From Chryseobacterium sp. (GTDB lineage Bacteria; Bacteroidota; Bacteroidia; Flavobacteriales; Weeksellaceae): a stretch of 64,000 nt of DNA. Positions within the stretch are counted from its first letter, which is position 1. Each line of letters opens with the position of its first letter. The position numbers and the translations under genes were made by a program. Location: NCBI RefSeq assembly GCF_019236175.1, contig NZ_JAFAJM010000003.1, positions 62,001-126,000 on the forward strand, read 5' to 3'. Positions 27,582 through 36,529 of the stretch are shown piece after piece. The notes below the pieces were generated by a model. That model was not told the DNA's origin. It saw only the letters and a program-made list of their open reading frames with translations, and did no database searches.

Positions 27582-27866
27582 CAGTTTAAATGCTTAGATG
27601 GTAAAAATGAACACTCCAAAAAATCATCTTAATGATTTGATTTTTATCTGTGAACCATAAACTTATTTAATTTAAACTAGGTAATCTTCTAAAGCTGATA
27701 TAAATTTATAAATCTATATCAATAGATGTCGGATAAGACGGAATAAATATGTTAATGAAACTTATACTATGATTTTTAAATAGGAAAGATATTGCCGGTT
27801 TTTACAATCTAAATGGTATTTTTGTAGCTGTTTTATCACGCTAACAAATAATTTTTATTCACACCT

Positions 27867-28565
27867 ATGGGCAACAGATTTTCTGACAGCAGTCAAATCA
27901 AAATTGTTTCTTCCTTTGCCGAGCTTATCCGTCTTGATTTTCATGGGGATGTGAATGCTGTTTGCTGGGAGAGGAATTTAGATGGTGATTTTAAAGAAAT
28001 TGTGTCTCAGCTTCACCTAAAAGATAATATTACAGAAGTTTCCGCAGGAGATCTTTTATCCCTTCAGTTATCGGAAAAAGGGAATGCTGCAAGAGAAATT
28101 ATACTCAGTGATCTGAAATTATTAACAGAATCCGGAGCGTCTCCCTCCCTTAATCTGCTTAAAAAATATGAACGCGACGAAGAGCTTGATTTTATTTCAA
28201 CAGATGTTTATTCTTATCATGTAGACCGTTCGCCTATTGCTACAAGTACTTTTTTGTGTACTTATTACGGAGCTGCTAGTGATATCCTGCCCAATAATCA
28301 GGCGTTACAAAAAATTCTCATTCCTGAGATCAGAGAAAAGCTCAAAGAATTGCACAGCGGAACGGAAGAGGAATTTGAAGAATTTTTAAAGGAATATTAT
28401 TTTGATCTCCATTATCAGCCGAAAACGGATGCTCAACCTGTAAATTTAGGATTAGGTCATCTTTGGAGGTTGTCTGTGGATCATCCCGGACAAGAGGTTT
28501 TACCCTGTATTCATCGGGCTCCTGTAGAAAATAAAGGAGAATGCAGATTGCTTCTGATTTGTTAA
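27867..28565 (+). CDS. DUF1826 family protein
   Basis: The 232-residue cytoplasmic protein resembles DUF1826: an opening with NAVCWERNLDGD, a central segment YSYHVDRSPIATSTFLCTY corresponding to the conserved HVDR...CTY core, and a C-terminal HRAPVENKGECRLLLIC. The conserved His and Asp in YHVDR suggest metal binding, and in other bacteria DUF1826 genes lie near zinc-homeostasis genes, but no such neighbour is present here. It stands alone with no signal peptide. Assignment rests on recalled family motifs. Confidence 0.65.
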   Translation: MGNRFSDSSQIKIVSSFAELIRLDFHGDVNAVCWERNLDGDFKEIVSQLHLKDNITEVSAGDLLSLQLSEKGNAAREIILSDLKLLTESGASPSLNLLKKYERDEELDFISTDVYSYHVDRSPIATSTFLCTYYGAASDILPNNQALQKILIPEIREKLKELHSGTEEEFEEFLKEYYFDLHYQPKTDAQPVNLGLGHLWRLSVDHPGQEVLPCIHRAPVENKGECRLLLIC

Positions 28566-28849
28566 ATCGTTTTCTTAATAACATCAATAGGGTATACTCT
28601 CATACCGTTTAAAGATATGTTAATTATTACACCCACAGACTTTTCCTTTTTATGGTCTTCAAAACTTGAAAACTACCCCTGTTGGTAAGTGTGGTTTATA
28701 ATAATTATTTCTTTTTGAAAAATAAATATTCAGCCTTCTGCAATCTGTCAATCAGTCTGTTTATTTATTTTAAGAAAATCTTAACATACGAATTGTTTTT
28801 TAGGCATAGAGATTGTTTATTTATATACTAAATACCTAAATATTTTATT

Positions 28850-29149
28850 ATGAATAATTCAGATTACAACAAAGCAGAAAAAGCAGTGAATGAGACGGAG
28901 AAAACGTTAAAAAATGCGGCTAATGATGCGAAATGGAAGGTTAGTGATTTAGCCGATAAAGCGAAAGACTATATCAATGAAAAAAGAAATAACGATCAGG
29001 AAGCAACCCAGGAAGACTGGCTGGAAAGAGTAAAGTCCAACATATCTGATGCTTGGGAAGATATAAAGGACAAAGCAGATGATGCTTGGGAAAAAACAAA
29101 AGATGCTGCTGAAGATGTAAAAGCAGAATGGAAAAAAAAGACTAATTAA
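28850..29149 (+). CDS. LEA-like hydrophilic stress protein
   Basis: The 99-residue, highly charged protein without signal peptide has repeated amphipathic-helix units of about 11 residues (NAANDAKWKVSD, DAWEDIKDKADDAWEKTKDAAEDV). This is the composition of LEA or apolipoprotein-like stress proteins that are disordered in solution and fold on drying or on membranes. Its neighbours (DJ-1/PfpI, DUF2383, small membrane protein) are also of general-stress type. It ends at a strong terminator. The precise family was not identified. Confidence 0.7.
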   Translation: MNNSDYNKAEKAVNETEKTLKNAANDAKWKVSDLADKAKDYINEKRNNDQEATQEDWLERVKSNISDAWEDIKDKADDAWEKTKDAAEDVKAEWKKKTN

Positions 29150-29163
29150 TTAGTGAGATATAA

Positions 29164-29198
29164 ATGGCTGGAAATCAAAAGTTCCAGCCATTGTTTTT
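29164..29198 (+). terminator. Terminator after LEA-like gene
   Basis: Ten-bp arms ATGGCTGGAA/TTCCAGCCAT with an 8-base loop are followed by TGTTTTT, 15 bases after the stop codon. Confidence 0.8.
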
Positions 29199-29322
29199 AG
29201 CTAAACATTCTTAAAATAAGTATACGTTATTAAATTTAAATAAGGTATATTTATATACTATTTTATTGAATGTGTTCAGATATAGGTTAACCTAATTCTA
29301 TAAAGGACATAATAGGATCACT

Positions 29323-29865
29323 TTATTCTTCATTATCTTTTCCTTTATTGATCTCTTCTACAAGTTTTGAATTAAAAGCAGGAAGATCTTTAGGAGTTCT
29401 GCTGGTTACAAGTCCGGCATCGACTACAACTTCAGCATCTTTCCAGTGGGCACCTGCATTTTTTAGATCCTGACTGATGGAGTTAACAGAGGTTAAATCT
29501 CTGCCTTCAACCAGCCCGGCGTTTATTAATACTTGAGGACCATGGCAGATAGCACCCACAGGTTTATGTTGAGCAAAAAAATCTTTGACAAAGGATATTG
29601 CTTTTTCATTGGTTCTTAGCTGATCGGGATTAATAACACCTCCCGGCAGTACTAGCGCATCATAATCTGATGCCCGTGCATTGTCTAAAGTCTGATCTAC
29701 CGGATATTCTTTTCCCCAGTCTTTTTCTGCCCACGCTCTAATACTTCCGTTTTCAGGACTTACTATATGGGCGGTCCATCCCTGGCGCTCCAGGTACTCT
29801 TTGGGTGAACTCAATTCGCTTTCTTCAAAGCCGTGGGTAGCCAGTATGGCGATTTTTTTTGACAT
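29323..29865 (-). CDS. DJ-1/PfpI family protein, general stress type
   Basis: The 180-residue protein of the DJ-1/PfpI class I amidotransferase-like fold has the nucleophilic Cys in GAICHGPQVLINAG near residue 105, an upstream acidic residue in HGFEESELSSPKEYL, and the segment LVLPGGVINPDQLR. It resembles the YhbO/GSP18 stress proteins, for which protease, chaperone and glyoxalase or deglycase activities have been proposed. No signal peptide is seen. It is convergent with the LEA-like gene and lies beside other stress-type genes. Confidence 0.85.
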   Translation of the reverse strand: MSKKIAILATHGFEESELSSPKEYLERQGWTAHIVSPENGSIRAWAEKDWGKEYPVDQTLDNARASDYDALVLPGGVINPDQLRTNEKAISFVKDFFAQHKPVGAICHGPQVLINAGLVEGRDLTSVNSISQDLKNAGAHWKDAEVVVDAGLVTSRTPKDLPAFNSKLVEEINKGKDNEE

Positions 29866-29939
29866 AATTATATTTTTGTGTTGATAAAATTAATTGTATG
29901 GCTGAATCTTCATGCATTGATAAAGCTGCCGATCATTAC

Positions 29940-29970
29940 AAAAAAAATTCCGCTTCATCTGGGAAGCGGA
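29940..29970 (-). terminator. Terminator after DUF2383 gene
   Basis: Eight-bp arms TCCGCTTC/GAAGCGGA are followed on the minus strand by a run of T, just past the DUF2383 stop codon. Confidence 0.75.
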
Positions 29971-29977
29971 GTTTTCT

Positions 29978-30430
29978 TTACTTCTTTATTTCTTCAAGAT
30001 TTTGAAATTTATCATGAGAAGTTTTCAGCTGGTGAAGCTGCTGAAGTACGACCTGTGAACTTTGCGGGCAAAGGTCGCCGCTTTCTAATGCCTTTTCATA
30101 AGCATCAATAGCCGCCTTTTCTCCATAGACTACATTTCCTAATGTTGCATTGGCGCTGTCTCCTGCAAAAGAATTTTTAATATCAATCCAGGCTCTGTGG
30201 ATGGCTCCAGCAGTAGATCCGGATTGTTCCGGTGTGCCTCCTCTCTCGGTAATCAGATGAGTCAGTTCGTTTTTCATAGTGTGTGACTGTGATACCATGG
30301 TATCATAATCAGCTCTTAATTGAGGATATTGATCCCATACCTTGTCTTCAACTTTAGAAAACCCCTGAATTCTGTCGTTTGTAATGTTCAGTAAATCATT
30401 TAATACTGAAACTGTTTTTTCGTTGTTCAT
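29978..30430 (-). CDS. DUF2383 (PA2169-type) four-helix-bundle protein
   Basis: The 150-residue all-helical protein matches the PA2169/DUF2383 family: NDLLNITNDRIQGFSKV, then SQSHTMKNELTHLI, ERGGTPEQSGSTAGAIHRAWIDIK and ALESGDLCPQSS. The ferritin-like four-helix fold with conserved Glu/His pairs suggests metal binding, but function is not established. It is often found in stress-induced gene sets, consistent with its DJ-1 and LEA-like neighbours. Confidence 0.85.
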   Translation of the reverse strand: MNNEKTVSVLNDLLNITNDRIQGFSKVEDKVWDQYPQLRADYDTMVSQSHTMKNELTHLITERGGTPEQSGSTAGAIHRAWIDIKNSFAGDSANATLGNVVYGEKAAIDAYEKALESGDLCPQSSQVVLQQLHQLKTSHDKFQNLEEIKK

Positions 30431-30984
<554 letters not shown>

Positions 30985-31070
30985 TCGGTTCAAAGTAGGT
31001 TTGATATAAGTTAACTTTGGTTTCCCTGCTAAAGAGGAAGCTAAAGTTTTAATAAACACACCAAAAAACT

Positions 31071-31349
31071 ATGACTATTGCACCAGCACTATTTAATGAT
31101 CTGATAAAAGATACTAGTGAAATAAAACGAATTACAGTTAAATATTCGAGGAAAGAAGAATATCAGGGGTTCTTAAAATTTTTCCAGCCTGAGCCTCTTG
31201 AAGCGGTATTGTCTCTACGGAAAGGAATCAGTATGGAGCATCGATTACATTATATTGATTTTGAAAAGGCGAAAGAAATAGTTTTCTATTTTTCTGATAA
31301 AAGAATATCTGCTCATACTGAAATACTAATTGATGATTCTCAGAATTAG
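31071..31349 (+). CDS. Hypothetical 92-residue protein
   Basis: A small cytoplasmic protein, mixed charge, starting MTIAPALFNDLIKD, with two Tyr-rich strands (ITVKYSRKEEY and IVFYFSDKR). No family was recognised. Codon use looks normal for the neighbourhood and the ATG has an A-rich upstream, so it is probably real. It follows the small membrane protein by 86 bases on the same strand and may share its transcript. Confidence 0.6.
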   Translation: MTIAPALFNDLIKDTSEIKRITVKYSRKEEYQGFLKFFQPEPLEAVLSLRKGISMEHRLHYIDFEKAKEIVFYFSDKRISAHTEILIDDSQN

Positions 31350-31442
31350 AAGTTCTGATTCTTACGTAATTATTTCAACCGTATAAAAATCTTGACTTTA
31401 TCCAATAATTTGAACAGATAATTTCAATTATAATTCTCAATC

Positions 31443-32702
31443 TCAGAAAAGAAAATAGATGAGCCCAATTGCAGCTGCGGTCATTAAGATAAGGGTGATA
31501 CCACCTAAAATATTTGACAGTTTCGAATTGGTGTACTCTTTCATTATCTTTTTATTGTTACCGATATGCATGATGACTGCTATCATTACAGGAGCTGTCA
31601 GTCCATAAACTATTGCGGTATACAAGAGTGCCTTGATAGGGCTTACATCAAAAAAATCAAGGGATAGGCCCACCAGTAATGAGATGATTATAGATCCGTA
31701 AAGAGGCTTTGCCTGAGAAAATTTCTTGTCCAGCCCGGCTTTCCATCCAAAGGTTTCTGCCAGCATATAAGACTGGGAACCGGCCAAGACAGGGATGGCC
31801 AGGAGGCCGGTTCCCAATACACCGGTAGCAAAAATAAAATAAGTGAGTTTTCCGGCAAGGGGTTCAAGTGCCTGGGCGGCTTGGTCAACGGTATTGATCT
31901 GATGTATTCCACCATTAAATAGTACTGTTCCTGTCGTCAGAATCATAAAAAACATGACCAGATTAGAAAGCAGCATTCCCAGGTTTACGTCTGTTTTCAT
32001 TTCGCTCAGAATCTTTTTATCTACAACCAATACTCCTTTATGGGCTTGATCTTCGGCTTCCATAGTGGTCTGCCAGAAAAAAAGATAGGGTGAAATCGTT
32101 GTTCCGAGAATGGCTACTATAATGGAAAGAAAGTCTTTATCAAATTTTAAAGTAGGGATAAAAGTATTTTTTGCAACCAAAAGCCAGTCCTGTCCAACCA
32201 TAAAAGGAACAATGATATAAAGCAGAAGACTGAGACACAGCCATTTTAAGATCATAGCTATTTTTTGATAGGGGTATCTGATAATGATAAAAAGGAGTAA
32301 TGCTGTGATGATAACACAAAAAACAGATACAGGCAACGCGGGATATATCATATGGGCGACCGCTCCCATGCCCTGAATATCAGCACCAATATTTAAGGTG
32401 ATTGCAGGAAAACTAAAGAGAAGCATGCCATACAGTAGTGGTTTTGAATAATGCTGTTTAAGTGTTACGGTTAGCCCCTGTGAAGTTATCAGCCCAATTC
32501 TTGCACACATTCCCTGTATAGCGGCCATAAGTGGAAAAGTTAATACGGCGGTCCAAAGTGTGGAAAGCCCAAACTGAGCTCCTGCCTGCGAATAGGTGGC
32601 GATACCTGACGGATCATCATCACTTGCTCCGGTAATCAGACCGGGGCCCAGTTTTTTAAAAAAACTAATGATCTTTAGATGATCTTTCTTCTTTTTTAAC
32701 AT
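31443..32702 (-). CDS. Nramp-like metal transporter with variant metal site
   Basis: The 419-residue protein with about 11 membrane segments belongs to the Nramp (SLC11/MntH) superfamily, recognisable from GPGLITGASDDDPSGIATYSQAG at the start. In classical Nramp, transmembrane helix 1 carries DPGN and helix 6 carries MPH, which bind Mn or Fe. Here these read DPSG and SPY (in TTISPYLFFWQ near residue 200), so the Asn and the metal-binding Met are absent. It is therefore a divergent member, and its ion could be something other than Mn/Fe. The gene is divergent from the MocR gene. Confidence 0.85.
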   Translation of the reverse strand: MLKKKKDHLKIISFFKKLGPGLITGASDDDPSGIATYSQAGAQFGLSTLWTAVLTFPLMAAIQGMCARIGLITSQGLTVTLKQHYSKPLLYGMLLFSFPAITLNIGADIQGMGAVAHMIYPALPVSVFCVIITALLLFIIIRYPYQKIAMILKWLCLSLLLYIIVPFMVGQDWLLVAKNTFIPTLKFDKDFLSIIVAILGTTISPYLFFWQTTMEAEDQAHKGVLVVDKKILSEMKTDVNLGMLLSNLVMFFMILTTGTVLFNGGIHQINTVDQAAQALEPLAGKLTYFIFATGVLGTGLLAIPVLAGSQSYMLAETFGWKAGLDKKFSQAKPLYGSIIISLLVGLSLDFFDVSPIKALLYTAIVYGLTAPVMIAVIMHIGNNKKIMKEYTNSKLSNILGGITLILMTAAAIGLIYFLF

Positions 32703-32869
32703 GGAAGTCTAATGCTAATTGTTAATTATATTAAAGTTAATGAAAATTTAGATCTTTTATTCTGTCATTTTCGGTTTTTAAAATTATATAGTATAAAACG
32801 ACAACCCGGATTCAAACGTTTGTATATGTAATAATTAATGAGTTTGATTTACAAAAAAACCACATTTTT

Positions 32870-32907
32870 CTGTAACAGGATATAAATTTGTAAATTTAGC
32901 TGTAACA
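32870..32907 (+). promoter_or_regulatory. Paired direct repeat, candidate MocR autoregulatory operator
   Basis: CTGTAACA occurs at 32870-32877 and again at 32900-32907, exactly 30 bases apart (three helical turns), with a -7-like TAAATTTG (32883-32890) between them and the MocR ATG 11 bases after the second. MocR proteins are known to bind paired direct repeats near their own promoters. Binding here is inferred. Confidence 0.55.
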
Positions 32908-32918
32908 ATTAATATGTT

Positions 32919-34346
32919 ATGAAGGAGCCTATTTATGTGACTTTTGCCAGTAAGATCGAAGAAATGATTACATCAGGTATTTATAAGCCGGGTGATAAAC
33001 TGCCTTCGCTCCGAAGCCTGCATAAGAAAAAAGGACTGAGCGTTGGAACCATCTTACAGTCATTCAATTATTTGATAGATAAAGGACTATTGGTTTCCCA
33101 TGAAAAATCGGGATATTTTGTAAATAATAAAGTTGAGAAAAAGTTATTACCTCCGGCAACAATGCCATTACATGTTTCTTCAAGAAGCATCCATATAGAT
33201 AAATTGTTGCGGCAATTGCCGCTTGAAGGTTCAGGTAAGAATTTTGTATCCTTTACAAATGCCGTTCCCGATAACAGATTACTTCCTTACAATACACTTA
33301 AGCGTGCAATTCAGGAGACTTCAAGAGATGTAACGGGAAGTTATCTCGGCTTGGAAAATCGAAATGGGAATACGATATTACGGGAAGAAATTGCAAAAAG
33401 GTCGTGGCATTGGACAGGAAATACGCATGCAGGTGAAGTCATCATTACAAATGGAGCATTAGAATCCATACTGTGCTGTTTGAGAGCCGTTACCAATCCC
33501 GGTGATACAGTGCTTGTACAGGATCCCTGTTTCTTTGGAATCATGCAGGTAATAGAATGTCTGCATCTCAATATTGCAACCATTCCATCAGATCCGCTTA
33601 CCGGGATCCGTGTTGAAGACATAAAGAAAGTCTGCGAAGAGCTGCCGGTTAAAGCCTGTGTCATCGTCAGCAACTTTAATAATCCTGACAATGCAAGTAT
33701 AAGCACATCAGATAAAAAGGCAATTGCTTCTTTGGCTGATGATCTCCAGCTTCCTGTTATAGAGGATGACCTTTATGGAGAACTTTATTTTAAAGGAAAA
33801 CGCCCGGACACCATCAAATCATATGATAATAACGGATGGGTGATGTATTGCAGCTCTTTTACAAAAACACTTGCCCCGGGCTTCCGAATTGGCTGGTGTT
33901 CTGCAGGACGGTTTAGCTATGAAGTATCACGGGTAAAATCAATGCTCAACCATTCTACCAATAATATGGGCCAGTGTGTAATAGTACAGTTGTTACAATC
34001 AGGAGGTTTTGACAGGCATCTTCGGAAATTCAGGACGGAAATGCAGAAGAATGCTCATCACTTTATTTCAATAATAGAACAATATTTTCCGGAAGGAACT
34101 AAGCTTACCTATCCCGAAGGAGGTGTCTATCTTTGGGTAGAACTTCCCGGTCAGATCAATACATCCGATTTTCTTGCCATTGCATTTGAACATAACATTT
34201 CCTATGCTCCGGGTGAAATATTTTCTTCCAAAGGAGATTATACAAACTGTCTGCGGTTGAGCTATTCCAGCTTGTGGGAGACAAAAGTTGAAGAAGCATT
34301 GATAAGATTGGGAGAGCTATTCTCAAAACCTCCTTTACAAAAGTAG
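32919..34346 (+). CDS. MocR-type regulator: GntR HTH fused to aminotransferase fold
   Basis: The 475-residue protein has an N-terminal winged helix of the GntR family (about 1-75; SGIYKPGDKLPSLRSLHKKKGLSVGTILQ) followed by a fold-type I aminotransferase domain (about 105-470). PLP-site features are SNFNNPDNA, EDDLYGELYF and SSFTKTLAPGFRIGW, where Lys forms the internal aldimine. MocR/PdxR proteins use PLP or PLP adducts as the signal. Paired repeats before its own gene and before the next operon suggest that it controls both. The ligand may be an amino compound related to the substrate-binding protein and RidA gene downstream. Confidence 0.88.
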   Translation: MKEPIYVTFASKIEEMITSGIYKPGDKLPSLRSLHKKKGLSVGTILQSFNYLIDKGLLVSHEKSGYFVNNKVEKKLLPPATMPLHVSSRSIHIDKLLRQLPLEGSGKNFVSFTNAVPDNRLLPYNTLKRAIQETSRDVTGSYLGLENRNGNTILREEIAKRSWHWTGNTHAGEVIITNGALESILCCLRAVTNPGDTVLVQDPCFFGIMQVIECLHLNIATIPSDPLTGIRVEDIKKVCEELPVKACVIVSNFNNPDNASISTSDKKAIASLADDLQLPVIEDDLYGELYFKGKRPDTIKSYDNNGWVMYCSSFTKTLAPGFRIGWCSAGRFSYEVSRVKSMLNHSTNNMGQCVIVQLLQSGGFDRHLRKFRTEMQKNAHHFISIIEQYFPEGTKLTYPEGGVYLWVELPGQINTSDFLAIAFEHNISYAPGEIFSSKGDYTNCLRLSYSSLWETKVEEALIRLGELFSKPPLQK

Positions 34347-34378
34347 TTTAAAACTTTTCATTCATTTTTACAATCAAT

Positions 34379-34440
34379 CTGTTACATGAAAGTATTCAGA
34401 TTCTGTATCTGTTATAATAAAGCTTTCTGTATTACCTTTG
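34379..34440 (+). promoter_or_regulatory. Candidate MocR operator and promoter of binding-protein operon
   Basis: CTGTTACA (34379-34386) and CTGTTATA (34409-34416) are again exactly 30 bases apart. TGTTACA is the reverse complement of the TGTAACA repeat found before the MocR gene. A -7 element TACCTTTG (34433-34440) lies 16 bases after the second repeat, with no good TTG at -33; the repeat occupies that place, as expected for an activator site. The ATG follows at 34487. Confidence 0.55.
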
Positions 34441-34486
34441 ATATATCATATCCCGAAGCATAATAATATAGAAAAGAACTGGTCAT

Positions 34487-35365
34487 ATGAGAAAGATAAT
34501 ATGGATATTCCTGATGGGAATACCAGCTTTTACAGCTCTTCAGGCTCAGAATCGTGTGAATTCAAATAAAACAAAACAGATTAATTCAGAAATAATGGAA
34601 AATCAAAAATCAACGACAACATTTCCTGTAACTCCGGGATTACAAAACAAAATCAGAATTGCTTATATTGACGAACCGCCATTTTATTGGACTGATGAAA
34701 ACGGAAAGGTGAAAGGAGCGGATATTGAGCTTGCCGAAGTGATTTTACAGGCCATTGGGATAACGAATATCGTGTACGAACATACTACATTTGAACAATT
34801 ATTACCAGGAGTACAGACGGGCCGCTGGGATATGAATGTTCCGATTTTCGTAACTCCTGAACGTTCAGAAGATGTAGCATTCAGCATTCCTGTTTGGGCG
34901 CTTGGAGACGGTTTCGTTGTTCTTCAGGGCAACCCGAAACAACTGACAGATTATAAAGCAGTAGCCTTACGTGCTGACGCCAGACTGGGTATTATACCGG
35001 GACAGGTACAGCTTCAAAGAGCTAAAGCCGCAGGGGTAACAGATCATCAGATTATTTTTCTGAAAGATCAGCATGAGGCCGTAGAAGCTTTACTTAGCGG
35101 AAGAATTGATGCATTTGCTGCTACAGCTCTTGGTAATCATTCTATTGCCCAAGCAAACCCGGGACTGGAATCTGTGGCGCATAAAATCGGTAAGGATGAA
35201 AAGGTAACAGTAGGGGGATTTTCATTCAGTAAAAATAATCCCGAACTGCTGAAGGCTGTGAATGAACAACTGCATCAGTTCCTGGGAACTCCGGAACATC
35301 GTGAAAAGATGGCAAAGTATGGAATTACAGCAACCGAAATCGATGAAGTAGCAGATGCAAAATGA
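34487..35365 (+). CDS. Periplasmic amino-acid-type substrate-binding protein
   Basis: The 292-residue protein has a signal peptide (MRKIIWIFLMGIPAFTALQAQ) and a family 3 extracellular solute-binding domain: IRIAYIDEPPFYWTDENG, GADIELAEVILQAIG, QTGRWDMNVPIFVTPER and LLSGRIDAFAATALG, as in polar amino acid binding proteins. No ABC permease or ATPase gene is adjacent, so it is an orphan binding protein here. Its stop overlaps the ATG of the RidA gene (ATGA). It probably binds an amino acid or similar small ligand in the periplasm; regulation by the MocR protein upstream is likely from paired repeats before it. Confidence 0.82.
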   Translation: MRKIIWIFLMGIPAFTALQAQNRVNSNKTKQINSEIMENQKSTTTFPVTPGLQNKIRIAYIDEPPFYWTDENGKVKGADIELAEVILQAIGITNIVYEHTTFEQLLPGVQTGRWDMNVPIFVTPERSEDVAFSIPVWALGDGFVVLQGNPKQLTDYKAVALRADARLGIIPGQVQLQRAKAAGVTDHQIIFLKDQHEAVEALLSGRIDAFAATALGNHSIAQANPGLESVAHKIGKDEKVTVGGFSFSKNNPELLKAVNEQLHQFLGTPEHREKMAKYGITATEIDEVADAK

Positions 35366-35844
35366 TCAGGAAGGTTATATTGATTCTAATTTTTTTCTCA
35401 AACTTTATGGCGATGCAGGCACAACAATTAACAAAAGGAGAGATCCGGTATAATGATATTTCTTCTTTCGGATATTCCCAATATGTTGAAATCGATTTAG
35501 GGACGTCTAAAATGCTCATCCTGTCCGGACAACTTGCTTTGGATGCAGAAGGTAACACTGTTGGCTTGAATAATTTTGAACATCAGGCCGAATTTATTTT
35601 CTCAACTATTGAAAAAATATTGAGAAGGGCCGGCGGAGATATGGGAAATATTGTAAAGCTTAATAACTATTTTTCGGATATTTCCAATCTTCCTAAATAT
35701 AGAACCATCAGGAACCGCTATATTGATACAACAAAGCCACCTGCACAAACATCCGTTGAGGTAAAGCAACTTTTCAGAAAAGATGTTATGCTGGAAGTAG
35801 AAGTAACTGCAGTGATTCCTTATCAAAATAATAAAGAGCATTAA
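35362..35844 (+). CDS. RidA/YjgF family protein, exported
   Basis: The 160-residue protein has an N-terminal signal peptide (VILILIFFSNFMAMQAQ) and a RidA (YjgF/YER057c/UK114) domain: LSGQLALDAEGNTVG, FEHQAEFIFSTIEKILRRAGG and a C-terminal PAQTSVEVKQLFRKDVMLEVEVTA. Cytoplasmic RidA deaminates reactive enamines and imines formed by PLP enzymes. The signal peptide here predicts export, and in the terminal segment the usual Arg of RidA near PxRxT is absent (PPAQTSVE), so it may not be a standard deaminase. It overlaps the binding-protein gene and precedes a GNAT gene. Confidence 0.82.
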   Translation: MIRKVILILIFFSNFMAMQAQQLTKGEIRYNDISSFGYSQYVEIDLGTSKMLILSGQLALDAEGNTVGLNNFEHQAEFIFSTIEKILRRAGGDMGNIVKLNNYFSDISNLPKYRTIRNRYIDTTKPPAQTSVEVKQLFRKDVMLEVEVTAVIPYQNNKEH

Positions 35845-36351
35845 ATGGAAATCCAGAATAGTATAGCAGAAGATATAGATGAAATATTCAGATTATATCG
35901 TGGGGCTACAGCCTATATGAAATTAAAAGGACAGGTTTGCTGGCCTGAATTTTCAAGGGATTTGATCATGCAGGAAATTTCAGAAAGAAGACAGTGCAAA
36001 ATTACCGTTGAAGATAAAATTGCCTGCATTTGGGCCGTTGCGTTTGATGATCCACAGATATGGCAGGAACGCAATGCAGATCCGGCTGTTTATATCCACA
36101 GAATTGCCGGTAATCCTGAATTTAAAGGAATGAATTTAGTGAAACGGATCGCAGATTGGGCAAAACAATATGCATTAGAAAATGATAAAGTCTTTGTTCG
36201 CATGGATACTGTCGGAAATAATACCGGCCTTATTTCCTATTATTCCAAATGTGGATTTGAATTTTTAGGTTTATCAGAACTAAAAAATACAGAAGGCCTT
36301 CCTGCCCATTATAACAAGGCAACCGTAAGTTTGTTTGAAATAAAGCTATAA
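35845..36351 (+). CDS. GNAT family N-acetyltransferase
   Basis: The 168-residue acetyltransferase of the GNAT fold has YIHRIAGNPEFKGMNLVKRIADWAKQYA, a variant of the acetyl-CoA loop, and the C-terminal VRMDTVGNNTGLISYYSKCGFEFLG typical of GNAT motif B. Its ATG directly follows the stop of the RidA gene, so the three genes form one operon. Likely acetylates a small amine or amino acid; substrate unknown. A terminator follows. Confidence 0.85.
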   Translation: MEIQNSIAEDIDEIFRLYRGATAYMKLKGQVCWPEFSRDLIMQEISERRQCKITVEDKIACIWAVAFDDPQIWQERNADPAVYIHRIAGNPEFKGMNLVKRIADWAKQYALENDKVFVRMDTVGNNTGLISYYSKCGFEFLGLSELKNTEGLPAHYNKATVSLFEIKL

Positions 36352-36415
36352 GATTGAAACCCAAATAACATAGAATAGATGAAAATTTTTGTTTGATCTT
36401 ATGATAAATTGATAT

Positions 36416-36447
36416 AAAGCCATTCTCATAGAATGGCTTTATTATTT
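36416..36447 (+). terminator. Terminator after the GNAT gene
   Basis: Ten-bp arms AAAGCCATTC/GAATGGCTTT around a 5-base loop are followed by ATTATTT, ending the MocR-linked operon. Confidence 0.75.
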
Positions 36448-36496
36448 AAAGAAGCCGGGTGACAAAATAATAATCTCGATATATCTTGACTTTATT

Positions 36497-36510
36497 GTTT
36501 AAATTTAAAC
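36497..36510. promoter_or_regulatory. 14-bp perfect palindrome before Crp/Fnr gene
   Basis: GTTTAAATTTAAAC is fully self-complementary and ends 19 bases before the ATG of the Crp/Fnr gene. It could be an operator, but a palindrome of A and T is easy to get by chance in this AT-rich DNA. Confidence 0.3.
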
Positions 36511-36529
36511 CATCAAAAAACGGATCAAT

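Noticed and set aside
27582..27866. Lost TPR sensor domain upstream of the short AraC gene
   Set aside because: No helical-repeat coding remnants were found in any frame, and the protein has its own signal segment, so truncation by frameshift is not supported.
33341..33706. 121-residue minus-strand frame inside the MocR gene
   Set aside because: The opposite frame encodes the conserved aminotransferase core; this translation is composition noise.
32870..34440. CRISPR-like or satellite repeats from the recurring CTGTWACA
   Set aside because: Only four short copies exist, all in two promoter regions with defined spacing, which fits operators better than an array.
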